Assembly (NCBI RefSeq): GCF_014306625.1
Contig: NZ_JACRYL010000005.1
Span: 99,132-163,131 of the forward strand
Origin: Pedobacter fastidiosus
GTDB lineage: Bacteria; Bacteroidota; Bacteroidia; Sphingobacteriales; Sphingobacteriaceae
Direction of reading: 5' to 3'
DNA length: 64,000 nt
Shown here one piece after another: positions 50,747 to 59,519 of the stretch (position 1 is the stretch's first letter; each line of letters begins with the position of its first letter). The notes under the pieces were generated by a model, which was given only the letters and a program-made list of their open reading frames with translations, did no database searches and was not told the origin of the DNA. A program made the position numbers and the translations under genes.

Positions 50747-53080
50747 TTAATTTATTTGTTGCTCAGCTGTTAATACAACTTCTGCCTGGCGCATTTCCTT
50801 TGCCGCTTCAACCATTTCAATTAAAGCTTTTTTGGTTTCATCCCATCCACGGGTTTTTAATCCGCAATCTGGGTTTACCCAAAGTTGCTCGCTTGGAATA
50901 ACAGCTTTTGCTTTCTTTAATAAATGAACCATCTCCTCCCTTTTTGGAACTCTTGGCGAATGGATGTCGTAAACGCCTGGGCCAATCTCGTTTGGATATT
51001 TAAAATCGGCGAAAGCATCCAACAACTCCATTTGCGAACGGGAAGTTTCTATCGTAATCACATCGGCATCCATATCAGCAATGTTCTGAATAATATCATT
51101 AAACTCCGAATAACACATGTGCGTGTGGATTTGCGTTCCATCCTCAACCCCACTCGCTGAAATTTTAAAGGCTTTTACCGCCCAGTTTAAATAATTCTGC
51201 CAATCCGCTTTTCGTAAAGGCAAGCCCTCTCTAATGGCAGGCTCATCTATCTGAATAATCTTAATTCCTGCGTTTTCCAAATCGCAAACCTCATCCCGAA
51301 TGGCTAAGGCAATTTGTGTACAGGTTTCCGAACGGGGTTGATCATTTCTTACAAAAGACCACTGTAAAATAGTAACCGGACCAGTTAACATTCCTTTCAT
51401 ATATTTTGAAGTTAAGGATTGTGCATAGGCCGTCCATTTTACAGTCATCGCTTTCGGACGAGATACATCGCCAAAAATTATGGGAGGTTTAACGCATCGA
51501 GAGCCATAACTTTGTACCCATCCATTTTTCGAGAAAGCAAAACCATTAAGTTGTTCACCAAAATATTCAACCATGTCGTTTCGTTCAAACTCGCCATGAA
51601 CCAACACATCCAAGTCGATTTCTTCCTGCCATTTTACCGCTTTTGCAGTCTCTTCAGCAATCAAGGTGTTGTATTCATCTAATGTGTAAGTTCCGTTTTT
51701 AAACTTTGCTCTCCAACTTCTCACTTCTGCCGTTTGCGGGAAAGAACCAATAGTTGTTGTGGCATAAGCCGGAAGATTTAACGATTGTTGCTTAATCTTT
51801 CTGCTAGCAAACGAACTTAAGCGTTCAGAATCTTCATCTTTTAAAGCTAAAACTCTTTGTTTAACTTGTTGATTGTGAATTAAAGTAGAGCTTTTGCGAT
51901 TGCTAATTGCGGTTTTATTTTCTTCGAGCTTTTGCAGGGTAGATGCAGGGCTTTCTTGTGTGGCGAGTTTTTTGAGAATTACAGTTTCGGCTATTTTTTG
52001 TTTAGCAAAAGCCAACCATTGTTTTATTTCGGCAGATAAATTCTGCTCATCGGTTTCATTGGTTAAATCCACAGGAGAATGGATTAATGAGCATGAAGGC
52101 GCAATCCATAAACGATCTGAGCCTAGTTTTTCAACGGCCTGATTAATTACTGACAAAGATTTTTCGAAATCATTTTTCCAGATATTTCTTCCGTCTACAA
52201 TACCTAAAGAAAGAATGGTTTTTTCGCCAAGTGCGGATATAACTTCATTTAACTGTGTTTCTGCCCGAACCAAATCTATATGCAAAACATTTATCGGAAG
52301 CGATACAGCTAAATCCAGATTATTTCCCAATCCTTCAAAATAGGTAGCCAAAACAACTTTTAATCTTGGGAAAGCTTTTCTAATTTCCTTATAAACATAT
52401 TCGTAAGCCTTCTGTATTTTTTCGTTTAAATCAAGCGTTAAAAAAGGCTCATCAAATTGAACATATTCAACATCCAGAGCATCTAGGCGAGTTAAAACGT
52501 CCATGTAAACCGAAAGTAGATTTTTTATTAAATCGATTTTATCGAAACCAGATTCCTTTTCTTTTCCCAATAGTAGATAAGAAACTGGACCAATTAAAAC
52601 TGGCTTGGTCGTAATTCCAAGTTGTTTCGCCTCATAAAACTCATCAATAATTTTGGTTGAAAATAGTTTAAAAGGCTGGTCTTTGTAAAATTCTGGAACA
52701 ATGTAATGATAGTTGGTATCGAACCATTTTGTCATTTCCATAGCAACAACATCCAAGCCTTCTTTTTGATACCCTCTGGCCATTGCAAAGTATAAATCCA
52801 GCTCAGAATTACCCTTTTTTAAAATGACTTCGTTGTACCTTTTCGGAATGGCTCCAAAAGTTAACGAATGATCAAGAACATGATCGTAGAAAGAGAAATC
52901 GTTAGATGGAATAACATCAATTCCTACTTCTTTTTGCATCAGCCAGTTTTCATGGCGGATGTTTTTGCCTACCTGAAGTACGTTTTTGTACCCAGTTTTA
53001 TCTGCCCAATAATTTTCGCAGATTTTCTTTAATTCTCGGTGGCTACCAATTCGCGGATAGCCAAGATTTTGCGTTAGCAT
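50747..53080 (-). CDS. metE: Cobalamin-independent methionine synthase
   Basis: Transfers methyl from 5-methyl-THF-polyglutamate to homocysteine without B12. 777 residues: two (beta/alpha)8 barrels. The N-terminal one opens NLGYPRIGSHRELKK. The catalytic C-terminal barrel has TTIGSFPQTAEVR, HGEFERNDMVEYFGEQL, IQIDEPAIREGLP, IHTHMCYSEF (zinc His and Cys) and VNPDCGLKTRGW (zinc Cys). Preceded by a cobalamin riboswitch, so it should be shut off when B12 allows the MetH enzyme to work; MetH is expected elsewhere in the genome. Confidence 0.97.
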   Translation of the reverse strand: MLTQNLGYPRIGSHRELKKICENYWADKTGYKNVLQVGKNIRHENWLMQKEVGIDVIPSNDFSFYDHVLDHSLTFGAIPKRYNEVILKKGNSELDLYFAMARGYQKEGLDVVAMEMTKWFDTNYHYIVPEFYKDQPFKLFSTKIIDEFYEAKQLGITTKPVLIGPVSYLLLGKEKESGFDKIDLIKNLLSVYMDVLTRLDALDVEYVQFDEPFLTLDLNEKIQKAYEYVYKEIRKAFPRLKVVLATYFEGLGNNLDLAVSLPINVLHIDLVRAETQLNEVISALGEKTILSLGIVDGRNIWKNDFEKSLSVINQAVEKLGSDRLWIAPSCSLIHSPVDLTNETDEQNLSAEIKQWLAFAKQKIAETVILKKLATQESPASTLQKLEENKTAISNRKSSTLIHNQQVKQRVLALKDEDSERLSSFASRKIKQQSLNLPAYATTTIGSFPQTAEVRSWRAKFKNGTYTLDEYNTLIAEETAKAVKWQEEIDLDVLVHGEFERNDMVEYFGEQLNGFAFSKNGWVQSYGSRCVKPPIIFGDVSRPKAMTVKWTAYAQSLTSKYMKGMLTGPVTILQWSFVRNDQPRSETCTQIALAIRDEVCDLENAGIKIIQIDEPAIREGLPLRKADWQNYLNWAVKAFKISASGVEDGTQIHTHMCYSEFNDIIQNIADMDADVITIETSRSQMELLDAFADFKYPNEIGPGVYDIHSPRVPKREEMVHLLKKAKAVIPSEQLWVNPDCGLKTRGWDETKKALIEMVEAAKEMRQAEVVLTAEQQIN

Positions 53081-53292
53081 TTCTTTTAAAGATTAAGTAA
53101 ATAAATCGTTTAAAAGCCCTTTTTGCAATATTTTATACTGTTTTCTGCTAAAAATAAATGGAAAGGAATGGGCACAAAAAATCGGAGCATCAGCATAAAA
53201 GCTTAGCACAAACTTTAATAAAACGGTTAATTTTATTGTGAACCTATCAGACCTGACCAATTGCTTTATAACGCGAAAGCACCGTCAATTCG

Positions 53293-53480
53293 ATAATGGC
53301 AGGTCTCCTGACTTATCCCCAATTTTATCGCCTTCCCATGTTCGAAAACACAGTGGCCTAATTGATAAAACTGTTGTCTTTTTTGTTAAAGACAAGATTT
53401 ACAGTTGCGCGACAGCTCGTGATTTTCACACGATTCCCTTTTAATCCAGATCTTACACCCGGAACCTATATCGGTTGATG
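53293..53480 (-). ncRNA. Cobalamin (B12) riboswitch upstream of metE
   Basis: Read on the minus strand: GGTTCCGGGTG at the 5' side, then AAAAGGGAATCGTGTGAAAA, CTGTCGCGCAACTGTAA, GGCCACTGTG, ATGGGAAGGCGA and finally AAGTCAGGAGACCTGCC, the B12 box. These are the conserved blocks of the AdoCbl-class aptamer in the right order. A TAnnTTTG box lies about 30 nt before it. The expression platform was not resolved; about 210 nt remain before the metE ATG. Confidence 0.93.
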
Positions 53481-53511
53481 AAAAAATAAAGTTAAGAACT
53501 TACATCAATGG

Positions 53512-53519
53512 CAAATGTA
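53512..53519 (-). promoter_or_regulatory. -7 box of the metE transcript
   Basis: Minus-strand TACATTTG matches TAnnTTTG; start near 53508, just before the riboswitch. Confidence 0.5.
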
Positions 53520-53670
53520 TGGATTAGGATTAAGAAATTTTTCGATTTCTAGTCATTCCCCTTAAATGGCGCTCTAAAACCTAAAGATCTACTTGTAACA
53601 AATTTACTTCAGGGCATTTTTGGATACCTTTCTATATTATATTTGATTATCCAACCAACAAATCCCGATT

Positions 53671-56376
53671 ATGATAAAAAACTACTTTAAAAAGCTGTGT
53701 CTTGCCTTTTTAATTGTAAGCAGTTCCGTTGTTGCAATTGCACAGGAAATCCCTACACCAAAATCGCACTTTGGCTTCAGTATTGGCGATGACTATCAAC
53801 TGGCCACTTACACGCAGACTGAAGCTTATTTTAAGAAACTTGCAGAAGCATCAAACCGAATAAAACTCGTAGATATAGGCAAAACCGAAGAAGGAAGAAG
53901 CCAGTATATGCTGATTGTTTCTTCGCCAGAAAACTTAAAAAAACTAGATCGCTACAAAGAGATTTCGCAACAACTTGCGCATGCAGAAATATCGCCAGAA
54001 AAGGCAAAAGCATTGGCGCAAGAAGGTAAAGCTGTTGTTTGGATTGACGGTGGCTTACATGCTAATGAAACCGTTGGGGCACATCAATTAATCCAGACCA
54101 TTTACGAATTTGTTTCGAGGAAAGACCCTGAAACGATGCGTATTTTGGATAATGTGATCATTCTATTTACCCATGCAAATCCTGATGGACAGGAACTGGT
54201 AAGTAATTGGTACATGAGAGATAAGGATCCTAAAAAAAGAACTTTAAGTGGTTTGCCAAGGCTTTATGAAAAGTATGCGGGACATGATAATAATAGAGAT
54301 TTCTTTATGCTTAATCTTAAGGAAACGCAAAACATCGGGCGTCAGCTTTTTGTAGAATGGATTCCGCAGATTATGTACAACCACCATCAGGCTGGTCCTG
54401 CAGGAACCGTTGTTGCTGGCCCGCCCTATCGCGATCCTTTTAATTATGTTTTCGACCCAACAATTTTAACCAGTTTAGATGCTGTTGGTGCCGCAATGCA
54501 CAACCGAATGAATGTAGAAAACAAACCCGGATACACACAACGAGGCGGATCTGTATATTCTACTTGGTATAACGGAGGACTTCGTACTACAACTTATTTC
54601 CATAATATGGTTGGTTTGTTAACAGAAATTATTGGTAGCCCAACACCTTCTGATATTCCTTTGGTGCCTTCTAGATTATTGCCTAGCGGAGATTCTCCGA
54701 ACCCGATTACGCCGAGAAAATGGTATTTCAAAAATTCGATCGATTATTCGGTTTCGTTAAATTATGCTGTTTTAGGGTACGCCCAGCGCTATCGCGATGA
54801 ATTGTTGTTTAATATTTATCAAATGGGCAGAAACTCTATTGATAGAGGAAGCAAAGATAATTGGTCGTTTTCGCCTAAAAAGATTGAAGCTATAAATGAG
54901 GCTGCTAAAAATGATAAAGGCGCAACAGTTACTGGTGGAGAATCTGATTTTGGCGCTCGCAGACAAATGAGTATGAAAGCTTATGATACGGTGATGAAGG
55001 CGCCAGTTAATCGAGATGCCAGAGGTTATATTCTTTCGGCAAATCAACCCGACTTTAACACAGCAGTTAAATTTTTGAATGCTTTAATTAGAACTGGAAT
55101 TGTTGTAGAAAAAGCTTCTGCCGATTTTACTGTTGAAGGCAAGAAATATCCTGCCGGAAGTTATGTTGTAAAAACCGATCAAGCTTTTAGACCGCACGTT
55201 TTGGATATGTTTGAGCCACAAGATCATCCAAATGATTTTAAATATCCTGGTGGCCCACCAGTTGCTCCATACGATGCTGCGGGCTGGACTTTGGCTTATT
55301 TAATGAATGTTAAGTTTGATCGGATTTTGAATGATTTTTCTGGCCCATTTAAAAAATTACCCGTTGGAGAACTTTTAACACCATTAAATAAAGTGCCTTT
55401 AGGTAAAGGATTTGTTTTAAGCTCCAAACAAAATGATTCTTATAAAGCCGTTAACGATTTATTAAAAGCAAATTTGGCCATCGTTCGTGATGAAAAATCA
55501 GGCGATTTCTATGTTAAATCATCAGCTAAAGCAGTTGAGGTTTTGCAAAAAGCAAATGTGAATGCTCAAATTGGAGCTGAACCAAAACGTAAGGTTGCGG
55601 TAAATAATGCTCGTATTGCTTTATGGGATACTTATGGCGGATCGATGCCTTCTGGTTGGGTTCGTTTTATAATGGAGCAGTACCATTATGCTATTGATGT
55701 TATATATCCGCAGGATGTTGATGCAGGAAATCTGAAATCTAAATATGATGTAATTGTGTTTGTTGGTGGCGCAATTCCCGTACTTCAGGCGCAAGGAGCT
55801 AGCGGTAGAAATTTTGGACCAAAAGCCGAAGATATTCCTGAAGAATACAGAAAGCAATTGGGAAGAATCACTGCTGATAAATCTATTCCCGAATTGAAGA
55901 AATTTTTAGAAGAAGGAGGAAAGATCGTAACAATGGGAACGAGTACAAATCTTGCATTTCAATTGGGCTTGCCCGTAAAAAACGCCATTGTTGAGCTTGT
56001 TGATGGGAAAGACAAAAAACTTCCTGATGAAAAATATTACATCCCCGGCAGTGTTTTGCAAACAGAAATTGATGTAAATAAACCCGCTAACTGGGGTTTA
56101 GATAAACTTACTGATGTGTATTTTGATGAAAGTCCGGTTTTTAAATTGGATAAAGAATCAAAATCAGATTATAAAATTGAACCCTTGATGTGGTTTAATT
56201 CTTCTGCTCCACTAAGAAGCGGCTGGGCTTGGGGGCAAGCTTATCTAAAAGATGGGATCACGAGTTTCCAAAGCCAAATTGGAAAAGGAACACTTTATGC
56301 ATTTGGGCCAGAAATTACATTCCGGGCACAAACTCATGGAACATTTAAGTTGCTGTTTAATCAGTTGTATAAGTAG
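53671..56376 (+). CDS. Secreted M14 family zinc carboxypeptidase
   Basis: 901 residues with a Sec signal peptide (ending SSSVVAIAQ). The M14 domain spans about 45-370: IDGGLHANETVGAHQLIQTI holds the HxxE zinc ligands (near 127-130), THANPDGQELVSNWY and the segment GHDNNRDFFMLNL follow, with the third-ligand region NHHQAGPAGT near 253. The large C-terminal part (from about 430) includes a class-I glutamine-amidotransferase-like fold segment (YDVIVFVGGAIPVLQAQG, LKKFLEEGGKIVTMGTSTNL), as in long Bacteroidota M14 proteins. Likely periplasmic or secreted peptide scavenging. The metallopeptidase call is firm; the specificity is unknown. Confidence 0.9.
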   Translation: MIKNYFKKLCLAFLIVSSSVVAIAQEIPTPKSHFGFSIGDDYQLATYTQTEAYFKKLAEASNRIKLVDIGKTEEGRSQYMLIVSSPENLKKLDRYKEISQQLAHAEISPEKAKALAQEGKAVVWIDGGLHANETVGAHQLIQTIYEFVSRKDPETMRILDNVIILFTHANPDGQELVSNWYMRDKDPKKRTLSGLPRLYEKYAGHDNNRDFFMLNLKETQNIGRQLFVEWIPQIMYNHHQAGPAGTVVAGPPYRDPFNYVFDPTILTSLDAVGAAMHNRMNVENKPGYTQRGGSVYSTWYNGGLRTTTYFHNMVGLLTEIIGSPTPSDIPLVPSRLLPSGDSPNPITPRKWYFKNSIDYSVSLNYAVLGYAQRYRDELLFNIYQMGRNSIDRGSKDNWSFSPKKIEAINEAAKNDKGATVTGGESDFGARRQMSMKAYDTVMKAPVNRDARGYILSANQPDFNTAVKFLNALIRTGIVVEKASADFTVEGKKYPAGSYVVKTDQAFRPHVLDMFEPQDHPNDFKYPGGPPVAPYDAAGWTLAYLMNVKFDRILNDFSGPFKKLPVGELLTPLNKVPLGKGFVLSSKQNDSYKAVNDLLKANLAIVRDEKSGDFYVKSSAKAVEVLQKANVNAQIGAEPKRKVAVNNARIALWDTYGGSMPSGWVRFIMEQYHYAIDVIYPQDVDAGNLKSKYDVIVFVGGAIPVLQAQGASGRNFGPKAEDIPEEYRKQLGRITADKSIPELKKFLEEGGKIVTMGTSTNLAFQLGLPVKNAIVELVDGKDKKLPDEKYYIPGSVLQTEIDVNKPANWGLDKLTDVYFDESPVFKLDKESKSDYKIEPLMWFNSSAPLRSGWAWGQAYLKDGITSFQSQIGKGTLYAFGPEITFRAQTHGTFKLLFNQLYK

Positions 56377-56381
56377 GAAAG

Positions 56382-56415
56382 AAAGCTAAAAGCCATTCAA
56401 ATGGCTTTTAGCTTT
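56382..56415. terminator. Bidirectional terminator between convergent genes
   Basis: AAAGCTAAAAGCCATT (56382-56397) pairs perfectly with AATGGCTTTTAGCTTT (56400-56415); the innermost pairs form the loop. T-rich on both strands; 5 nt on either side separate it from the stop codons at 56376 and 56420. Confidence 0.75.
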
Positions 56416-56419
56416 TAGA

Positions 56420-57046
56420 TTACTTTGAATATGGAAAGTTTCTAGCAACTTTTCTCATCATAGTTTCAACCAATTCATCTGTTGAAGTTTTGATATTATC
56501 ATCCATAGTTTTGTAGAAGCGCCATAATAATTCACCATCAGCGCCATTGTTTATTATTAAGGTTAGCTTTCCTGTTCCAGTTTTTCCGCCTAATCCTATT
56601 AGAGAGGTAGCAATTGCGCCCGCTTCAGATTTAGTAGATTCACTATCATAACTCCCGCCAACAATTGCATCAACACCTAGAACTTTGGCAATTTCATCTT
56701 TAGTCATTTCGTCTAACTTATCAATTATTCCCGCCTTTTTTAATAGGATGTTTGTTTTGTCAATATCTTGGAATTTAACAGAATAATTATCAGCTTTTCT
56801 CAACAAATAAGTGTACATACTAGATTGTATTGATTTTGACATCGCCATTTCTTGTTCTTTATTAGCTGCAGCATCATAATTTTTAGGAAGCTTTTTGTAA
56901 GTTATCTTAGTTGAAAACGGAATGATTGCTACAATTTTGTGCTTTGGTATTTCCGTTTTCATTGATGGCCCCTCAAAAATTTGTTTTTGAGCACTCGCCG
57001 AAAGCCCTAGTCCGACAATTAAAAGCACTAATAAGTTTTTTTTCAT
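56420..57046 (-). CDS. Secreted protein of unknown function, possible CsgG/LpoB-like fold
   Basis: 208 residues with a Sec signal peptide (ending GLSASAQ). The body runs HKIVAIIPFSTKITYKKLPK, SIQSSMYTYLLRKADNYSVKFQDIDKTNILLKKAGI and KDEIAKVLGVDAIVGGSYDS, then a beta strand pair and LWRFYKTMDD. A start of the type vAIiPF, then ald-x-G-x-DaiV-x-G, recalls the nucleoside-like fold shared by CsgG, LpoB and GNA1162 proteins. No lipobox Cys is present. This is a fold guess from pattern only. Upstream it shares a spacer with the DsbA-type gene, rich in GGGGAA words. Confidence 0.55.
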   Translation of the reverse strand: MKKNLLVLLIVGLGLSASAQKQIFEGPSMKTEIPKHKIVAIIPFSTKITYKKLPKNYDAAANKEQEMAMSKSIQSSMYTYLLRKADNYSVKFQDIDKTNILLKKAGIIDKLDEMTKDEIAKVLGVDAIVGGSYDSESTKSEAGAIATSLIGLGGKTGTGKLTLIINNGADGELLWRFYKTMDDNIKTSTDELVETMMRKVARNFPYSK

Positions 57047-57177
57047 TTCATTTGGTTTATCATAGCAACATTGCTTATGGTTTGATTTAATGTTATATGT
57101 AAGTTAAAATGATGCCGAAAGATTAAATAAATCAACTAACTAATAATCAGCAACTTAAAAATAATATTATTTTTCGT

Positions 57178-57240
57178 GTGGGGAACTATTTCCCCTGCTG
57201 GGAAAAAAATTGCTCAGTTTGGGGAATAATTTTGGGGAAT
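57178..57240. promoter_or_regulatory. Cluster of GGGGAA words between divergent genes
   Basis: GGGGAA-CTAT-TTCCCC palindrome (57180-57195) and two direct repeats TTTGGGGAAT (57218-57227, 57231-57240) lie 13 bp apart. Between two divergent genes, so a shared regulator is possible but unproven. Confidence 0.35.
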
Positions 57241-57294
57241 GTGTTTTTACTTTGCGCTTACCCATCTTTACAATAATCAAGGTAATTTTACTCC

Positions 57295-58011
57295 ATGAAA
57301 GTAGAAATCTGGTCGGATGTAATGTGTCCGTTTTGCTATATCGGGAAAAGGCATTTTGAACAGGCAATCGATAGGCTTCCGTTTAAAAATGAAATTGAGG
57401 TGGATTGGAAAAGCTATCAGCTTAATCCTGAATATCACAATACAAATAACGAAACGGTTTACGAATACCTTTCTAGAAGCAAAGGGATGCCGATTGAGCA
57501 AGCAAAGCAAATGACCAAGCAGGTTGTTGACATGGCCTCAAATGCAGGATTAACAATTGATTTTGATAAAAATATTCCAGCAAATACCTTTAATGCACAC
57601 CGATTAATTCATTTGGCAGCAAAACATAATCTTCAGGATTTAGCCGAAGAAAAATTATTTGAAGCTCATTTTGTTCAAAGCAGAAATATTGGCGAAACTT
57701 CGGTTCTGGTTGATGTTGCTGGAGAAATTGGCTTGGATAAAGCTGAAGCAGAGGAAGTTTTAAATAGCGATCAATTTGCGGAAGCTGTTCGTTATGATGT
57801 TTATGAAAGTCAGAGTTTGGGAATCCGTGGTGTTCCCTATTTTGTAATGGATCGTAAGTATGGGGTTTCTGGTGCCCAACCTGTTCAAGCTTTTACTGAT
57901 GCTTTAACGCAGAGTTTTACCGAATGGAAAGAAACTCAGCCGAAATCTACATTAACATCTTTAAATAAAACTGATGATGCCGTTTGCGATGAAAATGGCT
58001 GTGAGATCTAG
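57295..58011 (+). CDS. DsbA family oxidoreductase (FrnE-like)
   Basis: 238 residues. Thioredoxin fold with inserted helical domain; the active site is WSDVMCPFCYIGKRHF (CPFC at 11-14). The cis-Pro region is ESQSLGIRGVPYFVMDRKYGVSGAQP. No signal peptide, so it is cytoplasmic, as other FrnE/2-hydroxychromene-isomerase-like members are. The C-terminal CDENGCEI adds two further cysteines that could be a regulatory pair. Family roles include oxidative stress tolerance. Confidence 0.9.
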   Translation: MKVEIWSDVMCPFCYIGKRHFEQAIDRLPFKNEIEVDWKSYQLNPEYHNTNNETVYEYLSRSKGMPIEQAKQMTKQVVDMASNAGLTIDFDKNIPANTFNAHRLIHLAAKHNLQDLAEEKLFEAHFVQSRNIGETSVLVDVAGEIGLDKAEAEEVLNSDQFAEAVRYDVYESQSLGIRGVPYFVMDRKYGVSGAQPVQAFTDALTQSFTEWKETQPKSTLTSLNKTDDAVCDENGCEI

Positions 58012-58023
58012 TATAAAATAAAT

Positions 58024-58068
58024 ACTTTGACAACTTTCTATGCGATTGAGCAAGGAAGTTGTCAAAGT
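58024..58068. terminator. Bidirectional terminator between convergent genes
   Basis: ACTTTGACAACTT (58024-58036) pairs perfectly with AAGTTGTCAAAGT (58056-58068), with a 19-nt loop. T-rich flanks on both strands; it lies between the dsbA-like gene and the end of the RND operon. Confidence 0.65.
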
Positions 58069-58076
58069 TTATTTGC

Positions 58077-59519
58077 TTAATTCCATCCACCGCCTAAAGC
58101 GTGATAGATGTTTACCACAGCATTTAACTGTTGCTTTTTGGTTTCGATAAGCTCTAATTTAGATTGTAACGCATCACGTTGCGTCATTAGCACTTCAAAA
58201 TAATCTGCTCTTGTTGATTTAAATAAATCATTAGCAATTTCTATTGATTGCGTTAATGCTAAAACTTGCTTAGATTTTAACTCATAGCTTTTCTGCAGAT
58301 TGTTTATGTTTGATAACTGATTTGCGACCTCCATATATCCGTTTAAAATGCTTTTCTCGTAATTAAATACGGCCTGCAACTGTTTCGCGTTTGCGGTTAA
58401 ATATTCGGCCTTAATGGCGTTTCTGTTAATTAGTGGGCCTGCTAAATCTCCAGCCAAAGAATACGCTAAAGATTCTGGCGTTCTTAATAAATAAGTAGGA
58501 TTAAATGCCTGATAACCTAGAGTAGCAGAAATTCCCAATGATGGATAAAACTGTGCTTTTGCAACTTTAACGTCTAATTTAGCTGCTGAAAGATCGTATT
58601 CTGCTTGTTTAATATCTGGACGATTGGCTAGCAATTGTGCCGGAATACCCGCCTGAATGGTTGGCGGAACTAAATCAAGAAAGCTGGTTTTATCTCTTAC
58701 AATAGTTTGTGGATAGCGAGCAAGTAAGAAATTAATTTTGTTTTCAGATTCAGTGATTTGTTGTTGAATATCAAATTCCAAACTTTTCGAACTTAAAACC
58801 TCCGCTTCAAATTTACGCACTGCAAGCTCGGTAACTCTAGCGGCCTGCTTCTGAATTTTCATTAATTCAAGTGCATTGCTTTGCAACGCAATGTTCTTTT
58901 TAACAATCTCCAACTGGTTATCTTGCGACAATAATTCGTAATATGTATTTGCGATTTCTGCAACAAGGTTAGTGATTACGAAATTTTTACCTTCCACTGT
59001 TGATAAATAACGCGTTACAGCTGCTTTTTTTGCATTTCGTAATTTATGCCAAATATCGGCTTCCCAATTGGCTTGAATTCCAAATCCATAATCTGGCAAT
59101 ACTTCAGGCACTTCTTTTCCTGGTGTAATTTCTGTTGAAGCATCTCCAGCACCGCCACTTGTATATCGTCCTACTTTTTCTAATCCAGCACCTACTCTAT
59201 AACCCACTGTTGGTAAAAGCTCTCCCTTTTTTGCTCTAATTTCATTTTTAGCAATTTCAATTTCTTGAAGCGTGATGTTCAATTCCTGGTTATTCTTTAA
59301 AGCAGTATCGATCAAGCTAGCCAAATTAGGGTCAGTAAAGAACTGACGCCATTGTACTTTACCGCTACTTAAAGTATCAATTGAAGTATTAAAACTTCCT
59401 GGTACATTTTTGTTTTCGGTTCTCTGTGCAACTTGCGGTACTTTGCAAGCGGTGTAGGCTATGCAGATTAAAACGAATGCAACGCCTTTATATATATTTT
59501 TCTTAAACATTGTGTTCAA
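58077..59519 (-). CDS. Outer membrane efflux lipoprotein (OprM/NodT type)
   Basis: Outer-membrane channel of the RND pump. 480 residues with lipobox CIAYTACKVP (Cys near 25), so it is an acylated OprM/CusC-type protein. Two OEP coiled-coil repeats; AQLLANRPDIKQAEYDLSAAKLDVKVAKAQFYPSLGISA is the family block that occurs before each hairpin (I keep it split as LLANRPDIKQAE and AQFYPSLGISA). Its start overlaps the permease gene end by 17 bases, so the two are co-translated. Confidence 0.93.
   Translation of the reverse strand: MNTMFKKNIYKGVAFVLICIAYTACKVPQVAQRTENKNVPGSFNTSIDTLSSGKVQWRQFFTDPNLASLIDTALKNNQELNITLQEIEIAKNEIRAKKGELLPTVGYRVGAGLEKVGRYTSGGAGDASTEITPGKEVPEVLPDYGFGIQANWEADIWHKLRNAKKAAVTRYLSTVEGKNFVITNLVAEIANTYYELLSQDNQLEIVKKNIALQSNALELMKIQKQAARVTELAVRKFEAEVLSSKSLEFDIQQQITESENKINFLLARYPQTIVRDKTSFLDLVPPTIQAGIPAQLLANRPDIKQAEYDLSAAKLDVKVAKAQFYPSLGISATLGYQAFNPTYLLRTPESLAYSLAGDLAGPLINRNAIKAEYLTANAKQLQAVFNYEKSILNGYMEVANQLSNINNLQKSYELKSKQVLALTQSIEIANDLFKSTRADYFEVLMTQRDALQSKLELIETKKQQLNAVVNIYHALGGGWN

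Larger units (their letters stand above)
53081..53670. other. metE leader and divergent promoter region
   Basis: 590 bases without a gene. They hold the long metE leader (about 210 nt between aptamer and start codon), the cobalamin aptamer (53293-53480) and the metE -7 box (53512-53519). The last 150 bases before the M14 peptidase show no recognisable signal. Confidence 0.6.

Noticed and set aside
53238..53444. 68-codon plus-strand frame before the M14 peptidase
   Set aside because: It is the reverse complement of the cobalamin riboswitch, whose conserved blocks explain the sequence.
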